Positions 1-11,748 are shown, numbered from the stretch's first letter. The stretch: DNA of 64,000 bases from Plectosphaerella cucumerina (GCA_020746995.1 JAGPXD010000002.1:2294001-2358000); one strand, 5' to 3'. The notes: generated by a model from the sequence alone, not told the origin. Program-made: numbers and translations.

Positions 1-822
1 CTGGTAAGCTGGACGCGCCCAAGACGTCCGGACCTGAACATCCTCACCGAGCCCATCACCCTCGACTTTTACCGTGCCCTAACCGACAACGACCGCGGCG
101 GTCACTTTGGCCGCGAGTGGCAGGATAGGCGCCTCCACCAAACGAAGCAGTACGCTGAGGCCGTCCACTGGGAGCAGGATCCGCAGGGCGTCACCATCAC
201 TGTTCGTGGCAAGGTGGCCCCGCCGGTTCTCGCTTGGAAGGTCGACCTGACGACCTCGTACCGCATCATGCACGACAGCCTCCTCATTACTGTCAAGGGC
301 CGGCCACATGGTCTCCGCCTCCCAGGCACCTTTGCGCGCATAGGCTTGACCATGGGCATCCGTGGCGCCGAGAGCGCCCGATGGTGGGGCCGCGGCCCTG
401 GTGAGAGCTATCGCGACAAGAAGGAAAGCCAGGCATTTGGAAACTGGGAGCAGGGCATCGAAGACCTCTTTGTCGACTACGAGTACCCGCAGGACGGGGG
501 CAACCGTACGGATGTACGATGGGTCGAGCTCTTGGGCGAGAAGCCCGACGATGGGGACGATGATGCGGCGGCTCTCTCGAGGCTCCTCCGCGCCCGGTTT
601 GGGGATCTGGAGGGCGCATCCTTCTCGGCGATGCACTACACAACCAAGGACCTTGACGAGTGTCAGCACCCTTACGAGCTGCACAAGCGGAAGAGGGAGG
701 ACACCATCGTGCGGCTCGACTGGGCACACCACGGGCTCGGCACGGGCTCTTGCGGGCCGGCGACGCTGCAGCAGTACGAGCTGAAGAGCGATGACTTCGA
801 ATTTGAGCTGCTGCTGGATTGA
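1..822 (+). CDS. GH2 beta-galactosidase, C-terminal part (5' truncated by window edge)
   Basis: Reading frame 1 is open from the first base to a TGA at 820-822, giving about 273 C-terminal residues; the start and catalytic TIM barrel lie outside the window. An early TDNDRGG-containing segment (about residues 29-40 of the visible part) matches the entry into the C-terminal 'small chain' beta-sandwich of LacZ-type family 2 beta-galactosidases. Later WGRGPGESY and a final tract rich in charged and aromatic residues fit the same domain. The family hydrolyses terminal beta-galactosides such as lactose or plant galactosides. No intron is needed in the visible part. The location (cytosolic or secreted) cannot be judged without the N-terminus. 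A sugar permease and a Zn2Cys6 regulator lie 2-8 kb downstream, which suggests, but does not prove, a role in sugar use. Confidence 0.85.
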   Translation: MVSWTRPRRPDLNILTEPITLDFYRALTDNDRGGHFGREWQDRRLHQTKQYAEAVHWEQDPQGVTITVRGKVAPPVLAWKVDLTTSYRIMHDSLLITVKGRPHGLRLPGTFARIGLTMGIRGAESARWWGRGPGESYRDKKESQAFGNWEQGIEDLFVDYEYPQDGGNRTDVRWVELLGEKPDDGDDDAAALSRLLRARFGDLEGASFSAMHYTTKDLDECQHPYELHKRKREDTIVRLDWAHHGLGTGSCGPATLQQYELKSDDFEFELLLD

Positions 823-1213
823 TTGCGGCGTGGGCTTCTTGAGGAGCTTGGGGGCGTCGTTGGCAACCGCCACCTCAGAGGGCCTCTGCCTACAGCTCAC
901 CAGGAGGTCGAATGATCAAGCCACGGCGTCGGTTCTGTGTCTCGCATAAATATACAGCTTGTGCCCATATATCCCATCAAAATTTTCCCCCATGCTCGTC
1001 GTGTTAGACATCTCCCAGAACCAGAATCGGACTCGAACCGCTCTGTGCTTCGATACAGGTTCGGCCTGCTAGTCGCTGGTTGCCATTGCAAGGCTCCTAG
1101 CTCCGAGATACCAAGCATCCCCCAAGGTACCACTCCTGGAATCCGCCAGTTCGATCGTTAAAAATACTAAAGAATGCAGTTTTGCGAATCAGCCCCCAAG
1201 AAAGGCCAGAAGA
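823..1213. other. Intergenic, no gene seen
   Basis: About 390 bases between the beta-galactosidase stop and the next start. It would hold the 3' end of one transcript and the promoter and leader of the next. Around 1020-1110 the minus strand has a T-loop-like TTCGAGT and a short pairing AACCAG/CTGGTT, but no full tRNA cloverleaf. Confidence 0.5.
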
Positions 1214-2297
1214 ATGAACAATCCACTCGTCGGAGCCGAGAAGTCTACGGCACATACGGCGAGCATGACACCCAGGGGTGCCCCAGCAATGTCAACAGCC
1301 GGCCCCAAAAGCTTCGATATGCCCCGGCTACCCAGGGATCTGGTGATCACGATCGGGGAACAGCTCACTTTCGAAGACCGCATGATGCGGACGTTCACCT
1401 GCAAGACCCTCCAGGGCATCCTCCACCCTTCGTGGATGAGGAGTCGACTAACGGGAGACCAGAAGCAAGCCGTGCTCGAACGTTTTGAGATGCACGAGAG
1501 CGACGTATACACCTACTGTCCCTCGTGCAACAAGCTCCATACCAATATCAAGGAACACAAACAGCGACACAACCCCGCCAGTCCTGGGCGCATCGAACAT
1601 GAAGGATGCGCCGCGGGCAGTGTCATGCCCAACTACACCTGGGAGAGAGATTCGCCGGTCATTACCTATCAGGATGCCCGCATGCTCATCAACTACCGCC
1701 GTTATGGGCGTAATGCGGGCATGTCTCCGGATGAGTTCTACCACGGCTCGGGCCGGAATTCAGTCTTCAGCTGGGCCAACACCCTGGACGTTAAGTACGT
1801 GGGAGACAAAGACTTGCTCCTGATGAAGTCGTTCCTCTGGATGGAAGGACCGAAATACGATCCGATCAACCCGCTCCAGGACGTGCAGCCGCCCTCGCCC
1901 TCCTCAGAGCCCTCGCTGGATTGCCATCACCTCTGCCGCCATGTCGGCCTGGTCAACCCGAGTCCGACCACGCTGACGCTCGAAGTCCCTTTTGCTTGCT
2001 GTTGGGCCCGTGGCAGACAAGGGGTGCACCACGTGTTGGACGGATTGGGCCATCGACTACAGGGAGAGGGAGAGCGATGGCAAGTCCATCGTGGCCGTTA
2101 CGACGTACCACCTCATCGGAAACGTTTGCAGTGGTGCTGATAGAGTCTGGGGAGACTTCTTCAACGACTGGAGCCTGAGACGCAACAACAGTCCGGCGGT
2201 GTTTAGGTACTCTGACTATCCGTACCCAGTGGGAACACTGCCTGGCCTTTGGAATGAGCTCGAGGCCAACGAGTTCAAGGCCACCGCGAGCGAATAA
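1214..2297 (+). CDS. F-box-like protein, probably frameshifted near 1.99-2.03 kb
   Basis: The first frame (ATG at 1214) carries an F-box-like stretch at about residues 38-75 (PRLPRDLV, then DRMMRTF) followed by a CPSC.K pair, as in many fungal F-box proteins that recruit substrates to SCF ubiquitin ligases. That frame stays plausible to about 1990-2030 and then turns into unlikely sequence ending at 2140. The overlapping frame beginning about 1977 gives a credible continuation (GCTTCWTDWAIDY, then a VTTYHLIGN-type segment) to a TAA at 2295-2297. Joining them needs a +1 frame change, so the gene is either frameshifted in this strain or assembly, or contains an unrecognised intron. A 55-nt candidate (1962-2016, CTGAC branch, CAG acceptor) restores the frame but deletes a good-looking coding stretch. 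Intact length would be about 360 residues. Confidence 0.5.
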
Positions 2298-2323
2298 CAA
2301 CCCCCCCCAAGCAAATAGTAGGT

Positions 2324-4204
2324 TTACTTGTCTCCCCGGACCCGGACCTCAACCTGGTCAAATTCCCTGGTTGGCGTCTCCTGCGTGAACAGCCAGTCCA
2401 GCTCCTCGTATGTCCTGCCCCTCGTCTCCGGCAGCCGGAAGAACGCCCACGTGAGCGTCAACGCAGCGCTAACACTCCAGAAGAACCCGGCATAGCCCTT
2501 GAGGTTGAGCTGTCGCGGGTTCATGAAGTAGGGCTGCAGGGCATTGGAGAGAACGAGCACAATGTAATAAGAGTTTCGAGCGAGGCAGATTGTCTTCTGT
2601 CGCAGGCGTGTCGAGCCAACCTCCGCCGGGATAGACCAACCCAACTGTCCGACGGAGAGCTGGAAGCAAAAGGTCCAAAGGAGGGTGAGGCCCGCCTGGG
2701 TCAGGCCGACGGCGGGAACCTTGGCCCAAATGTTGAGGAATCCGATAGCAAACAAGATGATGCACATTACCGCCAGGCCCCGCAAGTAGATGAACCGGCG
2801 ACCGTAATAGGGCAGAAGGGCGAACCAGTTGACAAAGGTGCCTGCGAGAGCTAGCCCGCTGCCGCCGATGTTAAGTCTGTACGTCAGGTCTGTACTTAGG
2901 CCGACCTGCTGGTAGAAGTACGTCGAGTTGTAGGCGAACGCCGATCCGGCGAGCACCTGGCCCGCAAAGGCGACGCAGGCAATCTCAGTGCGCCGGCGCT
3001 CGACGCCGCGGAAGCAATCCCAGTAGCTCGTGCCGGCGGTGACGTCCATCTCAAACTGGTTGGTGTGCACGATGGCGGCGAGAGTTGCCTTGACGCTGAC
3101 CTTGCGGGCCGACTTGCGCTGCAGACGCACGAGGGACTTTTCGGCTTCGTCCAGGCGGCCCTGGCGAACAAGGTGCCACGGTGATTCCGGGGCGAAGGAC
3201 AGGATGGGGATGAGGAGAGCAGGCCATGCCCACTGCAGGGCGAAGGGGGCGCGGTAGGCCCACTCGTCGGTCCTCGACACGAGGGTCGCGAGGACGCCGG
3301 CTGCGATGAGCTGGCCGGTGATGAAGCAGCCGTTGGTCCAGGACGTCAGGTAGGGCCGGAGGGAGAGCGGCAGGACCTCGGACGCGTACGCCGGTGCTGA
3401 AGATGCGAAGACACCCCATTCTAGGCCGCAGAGTAGCTGGCCGAACATGAGGACCAGGATCGTATCGGCAAAGAAGGTGATGAAAATGAAGCAAGAAAGC
3501 ACTGAACACACAGGGTCAGCAACGGGTCTGGGTCGTTGGCTGCAACAGCGAAGACTGATACCCCCGGCGATGAAAGAACATCTTGAGCAATGGTGCAGGG
3601 GATGATGAGCTTTAAGAGAACGTACCAGCAAGCGACCCGATAATCACACGCTTCTGACCGAAACGGTCGACAAGATAGCCATTAATGATGGTCCCAAAGA
3701 AACAGCCAACGGTACTGGCGTTGCCGAGCGTGGCCTGCCAGGCGGCAGACAGCTGGTGCTGACCCCTTTCGTCGACATACTGGCCATACTTTTCCGCAAA
3801 GGCGGGGTATGCAAAGAAGTTGCCGATCAGGATGGCATCGTACCCTTGGTAAAGATGGTCAGCGAAGCAGACAGGGTCAGGCAAGGTCCGGATGACCAAC
3901 CTTCCATAATGACACACATGGAGACCATGAGACTCCAGAAGATGGCCATGGGGTAAGCTCGGATGGCTTCCCTCACGGTGAGGGAGTGCTCGGCGTCCAT
4001 GGCCTCCCGGGACTGTTCGTCGACGACATCCCGGGCTTCCCGGGGTAGGTCCTCGAAGGAGCCGTTGGCGGATGTCGGAAGCGAGTTTGTGAGGAGACCG
4101 ACACGCTCACTCGCGAGCGGATCTTGATCTGGCTCGGGCCGGGGCGAGGGAGTGCGTGATACCCGCTGCTCAAACAGGCCGGCGCTCCGGGATGAGGACG
4201 CCAT
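2324..4204 (-). CDS. MFS sugar permease, alpha-glucoside/maltose transporter type
   Basis: Three-exon model on the minus strand: 4204-3901, 3844-3626, 3501-2324 (566 residues). Introns are 56 and 124 nt; the first joins E|GYDAIL, restoring the family's MEGYD motif. Residues 1-90 are a hydrophilic N-terminus rich in Ser, Pro and acidic residues, then about 12 membrane segments. Diagnostic features are PESPWHLVRQGRLDEAE after the sixth segment and PETRGRTYEELDWLF at the end, as in Mal/Agt-type proton symporters of the plasma membrane. The family imports di- and oligosaccharides; the substrate cannot be read from sequence. Lactose is possible given the nearby beta-galactosidase, but that is inference. 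It is divergent from a Zn2Cys6 regulator across a 1.8-kb interval that could regulate both. Confidence 0.88.
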
Positions 4205-6040
4205 GGTGGAGGTACGGAGGGCGGAAGTCAGGGGCCCTGCATGACAAGGGTGAGAGGGTCGGGGCCGCTGGAGCAAGCGGATAGATCTCAAGGTTCCAGG
4301 GATTAGGAGTTGGTGTTTGGTCTGCAAAGCAGCTGCCGTGGTGGGCTTGAATGAGTGAGAGCAGGCGGGAGTGAGATGGCTGTCTCCGGACATCAACCAG
4401 GAAAGCGGTCGGGTGACGTGATCCAGCTTGGTCAGCCCGGCAGACACCAGCACCGCCCCGATAGGCCAGAAAATGGACCAATCACAACAGCACAACCCCG
4501 ACGGCTTTCAACGACGGCCGAATGGCGAGCCGGCATTACAGCCGCATCACAGCACCGATTGCCGATGCCACCACGCATCGTCGCCGGGCTTGGTGCTCGA
4601 GGCGGGACCTTAGGATCAACAGGAGGATGCAGGCAGGTCCAAGGCGCGGCAGGTCCCGCGTTTCCGCGCCGGGCCGTCGTGTCGGCATGCGCTGCATCGG
4701 GGGAGGAGGGTTGTGAGAGGCCAATCAGTCCCGCCGATTCCCGCCGCGCAGCCTCGACAAGCCTCGGGGAAGCTGCGGGTGCCATCGCAGGCCCTTGCGT
4801 TGGGGGCAGGCAGGCAGACACTCGCGGGGCATATCCCGGCGCTAGCGGTTTTCAGAGGGCGGGGAGGAAACTGGGGAGGGAGGGTTCTGGAATGTTGTGT
4901 GACTTGGGGCGGCAGGGAGGAGGTGTAGCTGTTGGCAGTGGTACTTAAGAGCTGCGGTTCCCCTGAGGTTTAAGGTTTGCTATGGTTGATTCTTATGAGC
5001 TATTTTTCCAGGGCTTTTCATCCGGTTCATCACACACTGGTCCGGGACTTGCTCATTCGACGGGAACCGAGTCTTCTCACAATGACGTCTCGAAGACGTC
5101 TTGCCGGAGATCTCACGCACACCAGCCTGCTGTTCTCTAGGATGTTGCATTCTGTATCTGAACAGCGGGTTCCGAGCATTCAACTATGGCAGTATGACCC
5201 AGTCAAGTGATAGGGTTGGTGGCTCTGGCCAGCCCGAGGCACCCAAGCTTCGAAGCATGCCAGTGGCTTCATTTCATTGCTTCACCACAAGCATCCAAAT
5301 ACGCCATGGACGGTGGGATCAATGGCTTTTCTTACCATTTTTTATCTCGACACTTACACGACAGCACAGGATCGAAGGCTTTTCTTTCTTCCTTTTTCTT
5401 TCCGTCATGGTGCTCCTCTTCCCTCGGACAAGCACCAGGCCACAGCAGTCGCCAATGCTGTGGTTGGAGAACAAGAAGCAGCAAATCATCCAAACAAGCC
5501 CAAGACACAACCATGCTCCCAATCATGGACCTTTTCCAAGATTTCTCATCACCCAGGGGCAAGCGCCTCCCACAACAGCACCGAGACGACCCGTCCCGAG
5601 TCTATTGGTGACAGCCGCCAAGCGCCGCCACCCGCCAGCCGGCTCACCGACTCACCGAACTCGCCAAGGCCCGTCACCCCGCTTCTCCGCCATAACCGCC
5701 AACTTAGCCGGGACACCTAAAATAGCGGGGCTCCGCATGGCCCCATGCAGCGCCGCCCGCCTGACCACTCAAACCCCTCCAAAGCCCAGGCCACGCCACC
5801 AGGGGAAAGAGCAAAGCCCGCTCTCCCGGGTGGGAAACCATCAGCTGGTCCAGTCTCCAGACCCTTTCCCCGCGACAACCTCGACCGCCGCGCGACTCCG
5901 AGTCATCTCCCCGAGACGCGCTCACAGTCACGGCCCCATCATCAGTGCCCATCATCCACCTTGACCCCGAAGACCGGCCTCGCCGCCCCGAATCTGTGCC
6001 CGGCCGAGCGTCGGACCATGCCTTCGACGCGACCCTTGAG
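4205..6040. promoter_or_regulatory. Divergent promoter interval between sugar permease and Zn2Cys6 regulator
   Basis: 1.84 kb without a credible gene; the long open frames here lack family features and look like chance reading in GC-rich DNA. It must hold the promoters of both flanking genes. A CTGGGG hexamer at 4871-4876 fits the loose CreA carbon-repressor site SYGGRG, but a single hexamer is weak. The frame leading into 6041 stays open without an ATG back to about 5820, so an extra upstream exon of the regulator is possible. Confidence 0.4.
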
Positions 6041-7995
6041 ATGAGGTACTCGACCGCGTGCTCGGCCTGCAGGTAAGCCCGCGCCTTCCCCGCGCCTCCT
6101 TTCCCCGGAGTTGCTTCCTGGGTCTGGGTGGCCACGTTGTCTGCCCACAGCTCACGCTCGTCCCCCGCCGCGCAAAGGGCCCGGAGACGGAAATGTGAGG
6201 TTCCCATGGCCGGCGGCCAGTGTATCTACTGCGCCGCCCAGAACATTGCCTGCTCTCGCGCAGGGTCCATCATCCAGCCCAAGGCCGCGGGACCCCTGAC
6301 GCCCATCACGCCCATCACTCCTGTAGCGCCTTCACCGCCGCCGCCGCCAAAACAGCAGCAGATTCAGCAGCAGACGCCGCAACAGGTACAGCAGCAACAA
6401 CATCAGCAGTATCAGCAGCGTCCACAGACCCAGCACCCTCAGCCCTCTAATCAGCACGTGCCGACCACGGGCATGGCTGAGTTGATGGCCATGAACCGGC
6501 CTGTGGTACGCGGCATCTCCCCACAGGCCGCCGTGCAGGACAAGGCGCTCTGCTTTGAGCTCGTCGAGTTGTACTTCAAGTATATCCACGACCAGCTGCA
6601 CTCTCTATTTCACCGGCCCAGTTTCATGTTGGATCTTCACGAGGGCACGGCGCCCTTGGTGCTCGTGTATGGCATGATGGCCATGTCGGCGAGGTAAGTC
6701 TAGTCACAACGCTCAGGGGGGCTCGAGTTGACACCAACAGGTTTTCATCACACTCTGTGTTCGCGGGCATCCCTCCCATGGCCAGGGGCGAGGCCTTTGC
6801 GACAGAATGCAACATGCTGCTTAACCTCCGGGACGTGTCCCTGACGACCATCCAGGCTTGTGTCCTGCTGGGCGCCGTGAGCATCGTCGAGGGCGAGGCA
6901 GGCGCAGAGACGGTGCTGTATGCGGCGGCCTGCAGAATCGCCAACTTTTTGGACCTACCCAACATGCCGACGCCAGATCCGTTGCAGCGGGAAATCCACA
7001 TCAGGGGTATGTTCATCGAGCCCTCCCTTCTGCGTGATATCCTCCTAACGCCATCAGTCTACTGGTCCCTCTGCATGATCGATGTGTGGTCGTCGACGGG
7101 CGTCAATCTGCCGAGGCTGATGGACCGGCGGCTCGATATACCGCTACCAATGAACGAGTCGACATTCCTCAACATGAGCCGGGCGAGCAGCAATCCGTTT
7201 GACTTTATTCTCTCACCAAATCGCGAGGACTCGTTGCTAGCGCAGAACATCAAGCTCAACGGGATTTTGATGAAGGTCAACGACGCCATCAAGGCACTGA
7301 CGTCGGATGCCGCCGTCAGCAACATTGACGAGACGGTGTCATCTCTGTCAGCAGAGCTCGAGGCGTGGGAAGTGGCTCTCCCGCCGAGCATTCGGGATAC
7401 GCCGTCCAACCTGCACGCCTTCGCTTCGCAAGGCCAGGGACGCATGTTCATCTCGGTGCATGTGAGCCACTATCATTTCAGCCAGTTGCTCTTCTACCAG
7501 TACTTGGACGAGCAGCAACGCTTCCCTGCGTCGACGACGGCCCAGGCCTTTGCGCGCAAGTGCAAGCGCAGCGCCGTGTCGCTGTCACGCATCATCGACC
7601 TGGCCAACACAACGCCGGGATGCGACTGCTTCTTCAACATGCTGGGACACATCATCGTCATCACGTCATCCGTTTTCATCCACACACTGCTCTACGAGAC
7701 GGACGAGGCCGAGATCGCGGCGGCGCGGGCCCAGCTGGAGCGCAACTTCAACTCGCTCGTCACGCTGCGCCAGTACTGGCCGGCGCTCGAGGTGTGCTTC
7801 GCGCGGCTGCGGACGTTCCATGAGCTGTGTCGTAAGACGACGAGCGCGAGCTATCGCATGGACCGGTGGATGCTGCGGTTCCTGACGGAGTTTGCGCGGC
7901 CCATTGACGAGAAGGAGCGCGAGGAGGAGGGTGCCGTTGACCTGGACCGGTGGAGTATCGGAAATATTGGAATCAGTCCGGAGAACTGGGCGTAG
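6041..7995 (+). CDS. Zn2Cys6 fungal transcription factor with polyglutamine tract
   Basis: Four-exon model: 6041-6072, 6178-6693, 6741-7006, 7058-7995 (583 residues). The first intron falls inside the zinc cluster; splicing yields CSACRARRRKCE followed by a C-x2-C-x6-C second half, an exact C-x2-C-x6-C arrangement with DNA-contacting basic residues. The third intron (51 nt, CTAAC branch) is a multiple of three, so the unspliced frame stays open. After the cluster comes a Gln/Pro-rich tract (CAG/CAA runs about 6350-6440), then a helical fungal-specific regulatory domain (FELVELYFKYIHDQLHSLFHRPSF onward, and VYWSLCMIDVW after the third intron). Such proteins are nuclear activators or repressors binding CGG triplets. 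Divergence from the sugar permease suggests a local regulator; the target is unknown. Start chosen as the only ATG in frame just before the cluster. Confidence 0.85.
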
Positions 7996-10494
7996 GTGGT
8001 GAGCTGAGCAAGCGTTAAGGGGGAAGTGAGGAAAAGGCGCCGACGGTGAGGCGGTGACAACAACAACAGGAAGCGAGCGACTCCAGCGAGTGACACACGG
8101 CCACGGCTGGGCATCTCTTCAGGGGCAAAGGAGAGGGTGGCATTGGCGTCTCATGAATCCATGATATGATTTGCACATATATGCAACCACACGTGCGCAG
8201 GCGCGGCCGTCGAACCGAGAGAGGTCACCGGTACAGGGCCGTGCTGCTCGGCCGCATCCCGCCCCGGGATGACACCCCGCCGGTGACGCTGGCAATCGAA
8301 TGTGACGGCGGCTGACGCGCGGCGGCGGCAGCATTGGCAGTCGAGGAGGAAGCATCGCGATTGGGAGGCCGGCTGCCTTCCGGACATCGGCGGGGCTCAC
8401 GATATTGAAGGGCGCCTCTTGTGATACCTACACGGCCCGGAATACCTGCCATCTGCCATCTGACATGGCCCATCCGGGTCTGTCTGCAGTGGAGGCAAGC
8501 GGCAAGCCGCGCAAGCGAGGAGAAGATCGACAGGAGGTTTGGCGCGGCATCGTCTGAGGACGAGCTTTCACGAGATGGAGGTCGGGGGGAGAAGTACCGT
8601 AAGAGTCCGAGACCGCTGGACGGCGCCTGCTGAGACGGTGAATGGGCGGATCGACGTCACCGTCGGGTCTGTCTCTCACTGCAAAAGCTCACAGCTGCAG
8701 TGTTGGTCCGTCCAAGTTGCCAGTGATGTGCAATCGATCTGGCCCAGGCTGGGAAACTGGGCGGTTGGAAACCCCCGGACGCGCTTGGCGATGCTCGAGG
8801 TAAATTGCTTTCAATCTTGCCGCCGGGATGCGGCCCCGCTGTTTCAGGGCATCCCAGGACCGCTGACAGGGCCCTTCGGCTGGGGGACCCGGGGGACCTG
8901 GCCAATTGGGAGCGGGCATCGGGCGAGGCTGGCATCGTGATTCGTCCGTTTAGTTGCTAGTGGCCGCTGCACCCCTGGACAAGGGGGCCGTGACCCCTGA
9001 AAATTCGAATGTCCGCAGGGCATCGGCCAAGGTTCCAGGGCCGAACATGTCCTTGCCCTGCCCGTGTGTCTCTCGCATTATTGATTCGGGTATTGACTTG
9101 CTTCTGGCGGGGTCCGTCCGAGGAGCAGGGGAGGGGGACAACGGACTGGAGACGTTGAGGCTGAAGAGTGTGGCGGGCGAAAAGGCTAATGACAGGCCAA
9201 CGGTTAAGCTTAACCAACGGTTTATGTTGGCCGTCTCAGCTAAATTGTCGCTCAGATGCCAAATAAGGGGCCAATGCCATCATCACATGGACGTGTCATC
9301 ATGTTGCTAGCTAATTGCTTGAAGACCAAGATATTTCTGTTCTTGTTGCAATGCGGCGCAGGACTCCGTCACTCCGCCGGCGCACTGCTCCTTCAGCTTG
9401 GCATCTCATCCCCATCCGAGAGATGGATGCCACCCCAGTCCGCCCAGAAGACGGCTGCAGCAGGGTCCGCCGCCCCCTTTTCCGATGGGCTTGAACTTGA
9501 CAGCTTCTTGTCAGTGCTAACCCGCTTGGGGCAACAGCCGAAATGGTCTGGTCGTGGGTTCGACAGCCACGCACAGTACAGGGCCCCGAGGGCGAAGCGC
9601 ACAGATGGAAGAAGAAGAAGCAAATAGAGACGATACGAGACGGGTGGCCCACGGGAGGGAGGAGAACTGGCGGTGGGTTCGTCCGAATAAACAGACTGGC
9701 AGACTGCGATCAGCAGTGGACCACGCGCCGGCTGCCCCGATCAATCTGCCGGGTTCTGCCCTGATGCGCGCCGGCCGAGATGTACAACGCCCCCTCCTTC
9801 GAGAGCGAGCGCCCAGAGAGACCTCATTACATTTGAAACGGACGTGGTTCTGGTCCTTCTCGCCCAGCCTGAGCCAGACCACGAACGACGCATGCTCCCC
9901 CCCACCGCCCGCCTGCCGGGCCTCGCCCCTGTTCAGAGCGAGTCCGACCTATCGAATCGCCCCCGAACCCCATCACCTCATGCTGATGCGCCCAGAGCCC
10001 CCTGCGCCTTCACATTTTACCTTCTGGCGCCACGCTGCAGTGACCCATGGCCTGACCGGGGGTGAGGAGACAGGGGCCGGCGAGGCGTGGGGCATCATCA
10101 TGGCCTTCGTCCGTGGCGGTGGGAGAGATGGAAGGATGGCCGTTGTGACAGCGGGCTATGGGCCGGGCTTTGCTTCTGTTGGTGGCTCCTTCCCTGTTGT
10201 CCCCCAGACTGACCATCGTCAGACGGGATATAAGGGCCCGGCACCTCGCCCTCCTCTACACCCTTCTCTTTTCCTCTCCTCACCAGGCTTTTTTCCGCAG
10301 TCCTTCATTCAAACACACTCTTTTCTTTGCTTCCACGCAAGAACATACCATTCTTTTCAAAACAAACCCGATCTTCATTGACTGAAGATCCATTCTTTCT
10401 CTTTTGCCCAGTGCATATCACAACCAATCCACGGAAAAAATCACCACCACCAGACACAACCACACCACCCCTCGGTACCATTCAAACCAACAAA
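7996..10494. other. 2.5-kb intergenic region upstream of the LPMO gene
   Basis: No gene is supported; open frames here are low-complexity and lack family features. The distal part would be the 3' end of the regulator, the rest the LPMO promoter and leader. One GGCTAA at 9184-9189 matches the core of XlnR/Xyr1 sites but is single and 1.3 kb from the start. A tRNA-like GGTTCGAC near 9556 has no complete cloverleaf around it. From about 10240 to the ATG the strand is pyrimidine- then CA-rich, typical of a fungal leader. Confidence 0.5.
10229..10234 (+). promoter_or_regulatory. TATA-like box of the AA9 LPMO gene
   Basis: TATAAG, 266 bases upstream of the ATG and followed by a CT-rich stretch, fits the core promoter of a strongly regulated secreted-enzyme gene. 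Positional inference only. Confidence 0.45.
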
Positions 10495-11748
10495 ATGCCT
10501 TCCTTCAAGACTTCCTCCGTTCTCTCCGCCCTTGCTGGCGCCGCCTCCGTCCTGGCCCACGGCCACGTCGAGTCCATCATCGCTGATGGCGTCTCCTACG
10601 AGGCCTTCAAGCTGTCGTACTTCTACGACGCCAACCACCCCGACCTCGTCGGCGTACGTCATCTTTGAGTCCTTTGTTACTGTATTTGGCTGTGTCTGGA
10701 GTCGTGTGGGTCTGTGTCGCGAATTGGTAGCACGTGAACCCTACGTGGTATCACGACTCCAAGACAACCCCCCGACGACTCCTGACAGCCGTGAAAGAAA
10801 GAATACTAACTCTGCGTGCTTCAGTGGTCAACGACAGCTACGGACAACGGGTTTGTCGGTCCTGAGGCGTACGGAACCGGCGATATCGCGTGTCACAGAG
10901 GTGCAGAGCCCGCGTCCGGAACGGCCGTCGTGGCGGCCGGCGGCGAGATCTTCCTCCAGTGGGACACCTGGCCTACCTCGCACAAGGGACCCGTGATCGA
11001 CATGCTTGCCAGCTGCGGCGGTAGCGATTGTGCCGCTGTCGACAAGGCCTCGCTCGAGTTCTTCAAGATCCAGGAGGTCGGCATCGTGTCCGGCTCCGGC
11101 AACAACGGCGTCTGGGCCTCCGACCAGCTGATCGAGAACGGCAACGGCTGGGTCGTCAAGATCCCCGAGACCCTGGCCGCCGGCAACTACGTCCTGCGCC
11201 ACGAGATCATCGCTCACCACGCTTCTGGCCAGGCCAACGGCGCCCAGAACTACCCCCAGTGCATCAACATCCAGGTCACCGGAGGCGGCTCCGACCTGCC
11301 CGCCGGCACCGTCGCCACCTCGCTCTACAAGGCCGATGACGAGGGTATCCTCTTCGACATCTACAGCGCCGGCTCGACCTACCCCATGCCCGGCCCTGCT
11401 GCCCCTGAGATCGCCAGCGTTGCCGTCCAGCGCCGCGTCACCGCCGACTCCGAGGGCACCCCCGTCACCGGCGGCGGCTCTGCTCCCGCCCCTGCTCCTC
11501 CCTCGACCACCGCTCCCACCACTCCTCCCGCGGCCTCTTCCCCCGTCGCCGCTCCTCCTTCGTCGACTGCCCCCGTCACTCCCCCCGCGGCCTCTTCCCC
11601 TGCCGCCCCCGTCGAGGAGGTTGAGGAGCCCACCACTCCCCCTACCACTCCTCCCACCGTCCCCGACGAGTGCCCGACTGCTGCCCGTCGCCGTGCCCGC
11701 CGTGCGGCGCGCAACGCCCGTCGCCACGCCCGCTCCGTCCGCCTGTAA
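10495..11748 (+). CDS. Secreted AA9 lytic polysaccharide monooxygenase
   Basis: Two exons: 10495-10653 and 10825-11748, joined across a 171-nt intron to read LVG|WSTTATDNG; 360 residues. Residues 1-21 are a signal peptide ending VLA; cleavage exposes His22, the N-terminal half of the copper histidine brace. The second brace His is in WPTSHKGPV (about H106), and the axial Tyr is in QNYPQC (about Y196), with the conserved Gln two residues before. AA9 enzymes cleave cellulose or xyloglucan oxidatively outside the cell. After about residue 240 the protein becomes a Pro/Ser/Thr/Ala-rich linker. There is no CBM1; instead it ends in an Arg/Ala/His-rich tail of about 20 residues. The TATA-like box and long leader suggest regulated expression. 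Confidence 0.93.

Noticed and set aside
1020..1110. tRNA-like T-loop (minus strand) with AACCAG/CTGGTT pairing
   Set aside because: Only about 63 nt between the pairing ends and no D-arm or anticodon arm can be drawn; not a tRNA gene.
4355..5964. Long open frames upstream of the Zn2Cys6 regulator
   Set aside because: Low-complexity Pro/Ala/Arg/Gln translations without domains; consistent with GC-rich non-coding DNA.
9480..9600. GGTTCGAC T-loop-like motif with CGTGG/CCACG stem
   Set aside because: Loop length is wrong and no acceptor or anticodon stem fits; probably chance.
9554..10381. 275-residue plus-strand frame before the LPMO gene
   Set aside because: Overlaps the TATA-like box and leader of the LPMO gene; composition is not protein-like.
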